From: Nematostella vectensis
Lineage: Eukaryota > Cnidaria > Anthozoa > Actiniaria > Edwardsiidae
Direction: 5' to 3'
Assembly (NCBI RefSeq): GCF_932526225.1
Contig: NC_064048.1
Span: forward strand, 2,805,597-2,869,596
DNA length: 64,000 bases
The notes under the pieces were generated by a model, which saw nothing but the letters and a program-made list of their open reading frames with translations, made no database searches and had not been told where the DNA came from. How positions within the stretch are numbered: the first letter of the stretch is position 1; every line of letters begins with the position of its first letter. The translations under genes were made by a program, and so were the position numbers. Shown piece after piece: positions 58,200 through 64,000 of this stretch.

Positions 58200-60150
58200 A
58201 ATAAGTTATCAAACTTCAACCGTGGATGGCTATTTTGAACCTTTATTGCAAATAAACCATTGTATTTTCAATTGCAAACGGCAACAAAGAGGTAACAATC
58301 AGGCTCGAGGCGAGGCTACATGCTGATTCATCTACTGAGTCATCGTCTCTTGAGAAGTAAACGATTTTCAATGCATTTTTGTTGCGTCAAATGAAAACCA
58401 AGGGGCATGACTGTGATGCCGCATTGTTAGCTTAATACTCGTGTGTCAGTATTTCAAGGCCGAGGTCACGACGATACGGACCGACCCTTAGCTGGGAATA
58501 GCATTTTTATCTTTTTTTCCTAAATAGTTTTTTCAACTTGTTTACCTTACGGGCTTATGGTTGCCCGGGGCGAGGTTTCGCTTCTGACTTTCGCGGATGT
58601 TCGTTAAGATTTTGTTCGCTCATGGTTGATGGAAAAAAGGCTGTCTGATAAAAATGGGTCTTTTAACTTTTTTTTTTTCACTTACCTTTTTGGAACACTG
58701 CAACCTGCACTGCGTTGTTTAAATTTAGTTTTTAAACAAGGACTCTCTCGATTTTAATCGCTTTTACCTGACAAATTAGGGACTATGGGTAACATGACAG
58801 TTTGATGACTTTTGTCACAGAGTACCTATTTTGCAAATTTTTTGTGTGGTTAATATCAATCATTGGTCATATGTTTACATTTTTATTGATCGATTAAATT
58901 GCTTTGCTTGAAGCTGGTAAAAAACTTTCACAAATGAAACAGCCTACACTATCATATAAATGGCATTTTCCTTCTTCAGTCGGATTACCAAAAGTGATAT
59001 TTCTAGCTTTAAAGAGGCTTAAGAGGTATCTTTCGCTGCTCCGTATCTCACCACCATGATTTATTGCGAAGAGGAAATTTACAATAAAAATCATGCTCGA
59101 CTCATTAGCATAAAATATCTAGGACGTGAATAAAATTATTTTGAGCGTTTTATTCGCAAAATAAACAAAATTTTGAGAAAAAAGAGGGGAGTTTATTTTA
59201 ACGCAGTTACCATGCTGGAATGCACGTTCACTTGTTCATTTCATTCCTTTTTGCTATTTACGCACGCTTCTACGGCTAGAACAAAGATTTAGTCAAGACC
59301 GAGTGAAACACACATTTTTGAATTTATCCTCCTATGTTTTAACGCGTTAGGATCCGGAGCCCATCTTTCACACACCGATAGTTTATTAGTTGGAGATTCA
59401 TATATTGTACATGATTTTCATAAAACGAGTCTATGACAAGGTGTACCAAAAATGTTTTTAGAAGCAAACATAATTATTAGCTGTTGTTGCATGTCTTTGC
59501 TATTAAAGGACGTATTGCTCTTTATAAAGGTTGCTACGGAAATCAGACCTCCCAGACAAATTTCTGAAGGAATTCTTATCAAACGTCCAATACAAACTTT
59601 CCAGCGATTTCCACGCCTTTTTGAGATATTTAGAATATAATTAAATGCGTGCTTTGCGGCTTGAAAACGGTAAAACCATGCAAGCTCGTAATCGTTTAAT
59701 AATTTTAAAACCAGGTGAACATATGTGCTCAGAGTTCACTCAGATGAAGTAAAATAACAGTTTTAGCTATGCTGTGAGTCTCGGCTTTTAACTTTTCTTA
59801 TGACTGGATGTACCAAAAATGTGAAATTTAGTAAGTTAGAACTTTTCTCATGTGATCCATTCTCTTAAAAATATCGCCAAAATCTGATTATTTTAAGACT
59901 TCTTAGGAAGTTGATTTGCTAACATGAGATAAGTTGACCCTTATACTTTAATGTCATGATATTTTTTGTTTAAAAAGTATAACAGGCGAGCATACTATCT
60001 AATGTTATCAATGTAATAAAACTTTAAAAAACATCGCCTTCGTCAAAGCGTGGGCTAATGTCATGACATATGGCAGAAAATGGCGTCTCATGAAATCGAG
60101 GACGTCGGACAGTGGCTTATGCAAATGAGCATCTGTTCCGTAGACTGTAT
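58200..60150. other. No gene recognised
   Basis: Two diverged dispersed-repeat segments: 58212-58265 matches the inverse of 62055-62100 (CATCCACG and TTCAAAATA), and GTACCAAAAATGT occurs at 59442 and 59810. Otherwise unassigned AT-rich sequence. Confidence 0.4.
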
Positions 60151-60161
60151 AAAACGTTTTT

Positions 60162-61043
60162 GACCAAATTATGAACTACCAAATTGTTAACTAAGTACCA
60201 AACTGTGAACCTAGTACCAAATTGTGAACCTAGTACCAAATTGTGAACCTAGTACCAAATTGTGAACATGAGTACCAAATTGTGAACCTAGTACCAAATT
60301 GTGAACATGAGTACCAAATTGTGAACATAGTACGCACCGGTGAACCGGTGAACCGGTACGCACCGTGTCGAGCCTTTGCCCGCCGTGTTAAGAACTGGAC
60401 ACCGTGTTGAGCCATCGCGCAGCGTGTTAAGCCTTTGCGCAACGCGTTCATAGTAAGCGCACCGTGTTGAAACTTTACCCACCGTAAAGAGCACCGTGTT
60501 GAGACTTTGCGCACCGCTTTCATCGTAATCTAAGTGTGTTGAGCCTTTGCGCACCGTGCTAAGGCTTTGCGCATGGTGTTGAGCATTTGCATACCATTGT
60601 GAGCCTTTGCGCATCGTGTTGAGCCTATGCGCATCGCGTTGAGCCAATGCGCACAGTATTGAGCCTTTGCGCAACGCTTTCATCGTAATCTTACCGTGTT
60701 GAGCCTTTCCCCGCCGTGTTAAGCCCTGGACACCGTGTTGAGCCTTTGCGCAACGTAAGTAGCCTTTGCGCACCGTAAGTAGCCTTTGCGCACCGTGTCA
60801 AGCCTTTGCGCAACGCGTTAATCGTGAGCGCACCGTGTTGAAGCACATATTTGGTACTCAGATTCTCAATTCGGTACCCAGATTCTCAATTCGGTACTCA
60901 GGTTCACAATTTGGTACTTGGCTCACAATTTGGTACTTGGCTCACAATTTGGTACAAGGCTCACAATTTGGTAAAAGGCTCACAATTTGGTCTTAAGGTT
61001 CACAATTTGGTCTTAAATTTGGGACTCCGGTTCACAATTTGAC
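60162..61043. mobile_element. Foldback element with inverted arrays of short tandem repeats in both arms
   Basis: Left arm (60162-60330): tandem copies of a 15-21-bp unit with ACCAAATTGTGAACCTAGT. Right arm (60850-61043): the inverted unit (GTTCACAATTTGGTAC and variants). Between them (60357-60850) is a different array, GTTGAGCCTTTGCGCACCGT, about 24 copies. Arms made of oriented tandem repeats around a distinct centre recall Drosophila FB elements. Confidence 0.7.
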
Positions 61044-61163
61044 AATCAAAGCTTTGATATCTATAATGATATTGTGGAAAGTCCGTTCTCACATTGGATT
61101 TTTACCCCGTATTTCGTGGTGGAAAAATTTGTGATCTATTCGAGACCCGTGCAGACGATCGGG

Positions 61164-61189
61164 GGGGGAGGGCACTTGGGCCCTCCCCC
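61164..61189. other. GC-rich 10-bp hairpin
   Basis: GGGGGAGGGC, loop ACTTGG, GCCCTCCCCC. Isolated; no T-run or neighbouring gene gives it a function. Confidence 0.5.
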
Positions 61190-61199
61190 TGACAACGGC

Positions 61200-63460
61200 C
61201 TTGAACGATCATCCTCCATCTTTCCCCTTCTTTATTTTTTTTTCTAAAATGAAACATTTATCTCTTATTGAATGTTATTTCTCTGTCTTTTTTATGAAAC
61301 ATTTGCAATAAAAACTAGAAAACCAGATAACATTTCAATCAATGAAGGCCGTTTCTCTAAATGGTCTAGCACGCGGGAGACCTGTGACGTTCTAATCAAA
61401 GGCTCTGTGAGCCAACTCGTGAATGCAAATTTTTTTTCTAGTTATTTTCTTGTGTACATAAAAGATGTATAGGATACTGAACAAAGCATGAACACATTTA
61501 AGATGCAGAGAGTACATAAAAATTTCCTTATAAGCATTCACGGACCTAGGCACTGTTCCAAAATGGCGGCCTGCAAAATCGTAGTAAACACGAATTCCTG
61601 CAAGTTTACGTGGGAATTCTCGACTTACAAAGCTCTAGATCGATAAAAAAGCGAGAAAAAAAAAAAATGATTGAAGCGGACTCCCAAATATTGTATGTAA
61701 TGTCCTAATAAGAAGCGTGCGGGCTAAAATGCGAAAATGTTCAAAACAAAATTGATATAGAATATTTTGGGATCCATGGGTCCCAAAATAACCTTACGGT
61801 CCCAAAATAACCTTACGGTTTCATTTGTCAATCGCCATTTGTCGTTTGCACTGACAACGTTTTTTTAAATAGGTGTATGTTTGAAGATTTTGACCCAAAA
61901 CCCCTTCAAAATATCCGCCCCTGTACCGTAATGTCATGGCATGAATACTCCAAATTCAACAGCTCACAGTTTGATAATAAAGACTTTGAAAGGCACTCGA
62001 GGCCGTTCTAGGCTCACTTGACAAGCTCTTTGAACCAGAAAATAAATAGAAGGCGGTTCATTTGCAAAAAAAGTTCAAAAATAACCATCCACGATTGAAG
62101 TCTGGTACTTTGTTGATGATATTTGATTGAAAGTTTCTCGGTTTCTTGGTTGAATTAGCCGATGGAAATGGATTCTTTAGTCACTCCGTATTATGCGGGA
62201 GCATAAAACGGCGGCGTGATTGGCCTTCTTTAGGCTCATAAAAAAAAAGTCAGACAATACACAACCAATTGAGAATTAAAGGTGTAAGATAGAAAACCTA
62301 ACCTAACCAAAACGGTTTTCTTACGACACATTTTCCAGCTATGCAGCTTGCAGTCGAGAGAGCCCTCCGCCGCGTCTTGATCTTCTTGTTATTTGTTTCA
62401 CGCGATGATGCATGTCAATCAAAACGAGATCATAAAAATAATAGGCTTGGCTTCTAACGTAGATTGAGACCCCCAAGAAAGGTCTTCCGCAGATTAATTA
62501 CACCCAAGTAGGAGACATAAAGCGCTGTATGGGTCTGTGAACTTGTTTTCTTGTTCAATAATTAATACTCTATATCCTATTACTCATGTTGTTGGTATGG
62601 TTCTTTTCGTGTTTTGTTTCCTGTTTTCGTATGTTTTGTAACGATGTTATTAAGCATACCAAACAACCAAGAGTGGCTAGGAGGACTTTATGCAGACCGT
62701 TGCTGCCAATAAGGTTTCATGTTATCAACTTTACCCATATTTTATTATAGAAAAGTAGAGATGCAGAAATAATTTACTAAAGCGGCAAATGATGCTTGTA
62801 TTTTTTCAAATAAAAGTTTTTAATGTTAGTAATATAAAGTTAGTCTTTTTATATAAGTTTGCCTTATTCCCACACTTAGAATTTGTTATTTTGTTGAATG
62901 GGCCTTTCTTATTTTTGGAGAATTTTGAGGCTGAAAATGATCTTAACGATTTTCTTAAATTTATACAAAAATATAATGCCCAATGAATTTTTAGGGAGAG
63001 ATTTACAAAAATGATCAATAGCAATAAGATATCTAAGCTTGTCATTATGGAACACAATTCGTTTTGCAATTTAGAACATATACAGACTGAAAAAGCAATA
63101 TCTTTTTGCTATCTGAGCATTGTAAATGTTCTTAAATTTTGTGAAATGTCAGCCTGACCTTCCTTATAAAAAAAGTTCCTATACAAAAGCAAAAAAGGCT
63201 ATGAACACTAGATCCTGAAGCCACTATTATTTAGCTGCTGGTTAACTGTATATAGTAATAATGTTTTGCAAATTCAGAAGAATATTTGAAAGAATAAAAA
63301 AGTTTCCGAAAATTTAAAGGGAAATTCATGTTTTTTTAGATTAAGGAAATTCAACACTGAACAACACTTTACATGAAGCACAATCGGTTTTTCAATCACT
63401 TTAAGGCAAAAAGAATAAAGAAAGGCTGATCCTCTTTTCTAGGACTTCAATTTTTGTGTC
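61200..63460. other. No intact gene recognised; dispersed repeat fragments
   Basis: Contains a solo MITE end (61828-61878, partner of 49435-49702), a 19-bp direct repeat GTCCCAAAATAACCTTACG (about 61780 and 61799), 62055-62100 and 62150-62225 (inverse partners of 58212 and 37551), and 62905-63085 (partner of 55905). Confidence 0.5.
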
Positions 63461-63467
63461 AAATTCA

Positions 63468-63896
63468 TTAAGAAGTACTTAATTGGTTGTTCCCAACTAT
63501 TAAAAAGTACATTTTAAAACACGTATTTTTCGATCCTAACCCCATTATGAATAAAACACTTTGTTTATGGTATGCTTTATAACTGTTTACAATTTCAAAG
63601 CTTTTTGTTCCCACAAGTTTAGAATAAAGGGAAGCACTGTATTCATGGGGTTTATATTGTAAAACCTTTCGACTGTTATCGATTAAAAGGTGTTTTTCAA
63701 TATCTTCGCTAATATTTTTCTGTTGTCCCCAGCTAAACGCAGGCACAACTTTTGCTATATTTATTGCTGTCCATGCTAATTAAACTGCCTTAGGTGTGTT
63801 TTTTCTATAGTACACTAAATTATTTTCAAGTCTAATGTCATTGAGCCAGTTGAGCGGGATTTGCGGTACGTTGTCCATGTTGTTGTGCTCCACCAT
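63468..63896 (-). pseudogene. Unidentified coding-like relic with an in-frame stop
   Basis: From ATG 63896 the minus strand reads MVEHNNMDNVPQIPLNWLND and TPKAV, a TAA (63782-63780), then in the same frame LAWTAINIAKVVPAFSWGQQ, then IEKHLLIDNSRKVLQYKPHE and SLYSKLVGTKSF. Composition and frame persistence look protein-coding, but I recognise no family. It could be a transposon relic or a gene truncated at the right edge. Confidence 0.35.
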
Positions 63897-64000
63897 TTTC
63901 TCACGGTTTTAAGACCAAGGGAGAGGCGTAAATTAAAGTGCTAATTCAGAATACCATCTCCTTTAGTTTTTTTTTCTTCAGGCTAAATACATTATAGTAT

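Overview
The window is intron-rich, AT-rich animal nuclear DNA. Genes are split into small exons with GT..AG junctions, TATA boxes and AATAAA signals are present, and introns are full of tandem arrays, microsatellites and transposon relics. The gene content (a LIN54 homologue, a selenocysteine-containing SelU, a four-SapB prosaposin, a two-Ig receptor, an IL-17-like ligand) fits an early-branching or invertebrate metazoan. A cnidarian such as a sea anemone is my best guess, but no single feature proves it.

Layout. (1) 1-10119, minus: a LIN54 homologue (DREAM/MuvB DNA-binding subunit). Eleven coding exons chain with consistent phase, and the 3' end runs off the left edge. Its introns hold a TTAA-flanked MITE with a second transposon nested inside, a 30-bp array, a 44-bp array, a Tigger-like MITE and a Penelope-like remnant with a hammerhead-like motif. 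(2) 10827-14850, plus, divergent from LIN54: a PRXL2A/SelU selenoprotein with an in-frame UGA at the redox position and a candidate SECIS in a spliced 3' UTR. (3) 16344-26682, plus: a prosaposin-like gene of 14 exons built from repeated exon modules; intron 1 carries a 1.9-kb array of a 35-bp unit. (4) 27262-30933, plus: a two-exon C2H2 zinc-finger gene. (5) 34017-50152, plus: a cell-surface receptor with a signal peptide, two Ig domains, one membrane helix and a PPxY cytoplasmic tail. The tail reads into an in-frame TAG, after which coding-like sequence and a further exon continue. Its 6.8-kb last large intron holds a THAP pseudogene, a broken LINE, a LINE fragment and a long-TIR DNA element. 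(6) 52497-53530, minus: an IL-17-family ligand whose usual C-terminal Cys-x-Cys is Phe-x-Phe. (7) 53750-64000: no convincing intact gene; nested duplications, a Tc1/mariner-like element, a foldback element with arrays in its arms, and a coding-like relic at 63.5-63.9 kb.

The genes do not form one pathway. LIN54 and SelU may share a divergent promoter. The receptor and the IL-17-like ligand are neighbours, but nothing in the sequence ties them functionally. I found no operon, CRISPR array or prokaryote-style defence system. The most unusual items are the SelU UGA/SECIS pair, the Cys-to-Phe IL-17, the receptor's TAG followed by an apparent PDZ-ligand extension, the inverted-array foldback, and the Penelope/hammerhead relics.
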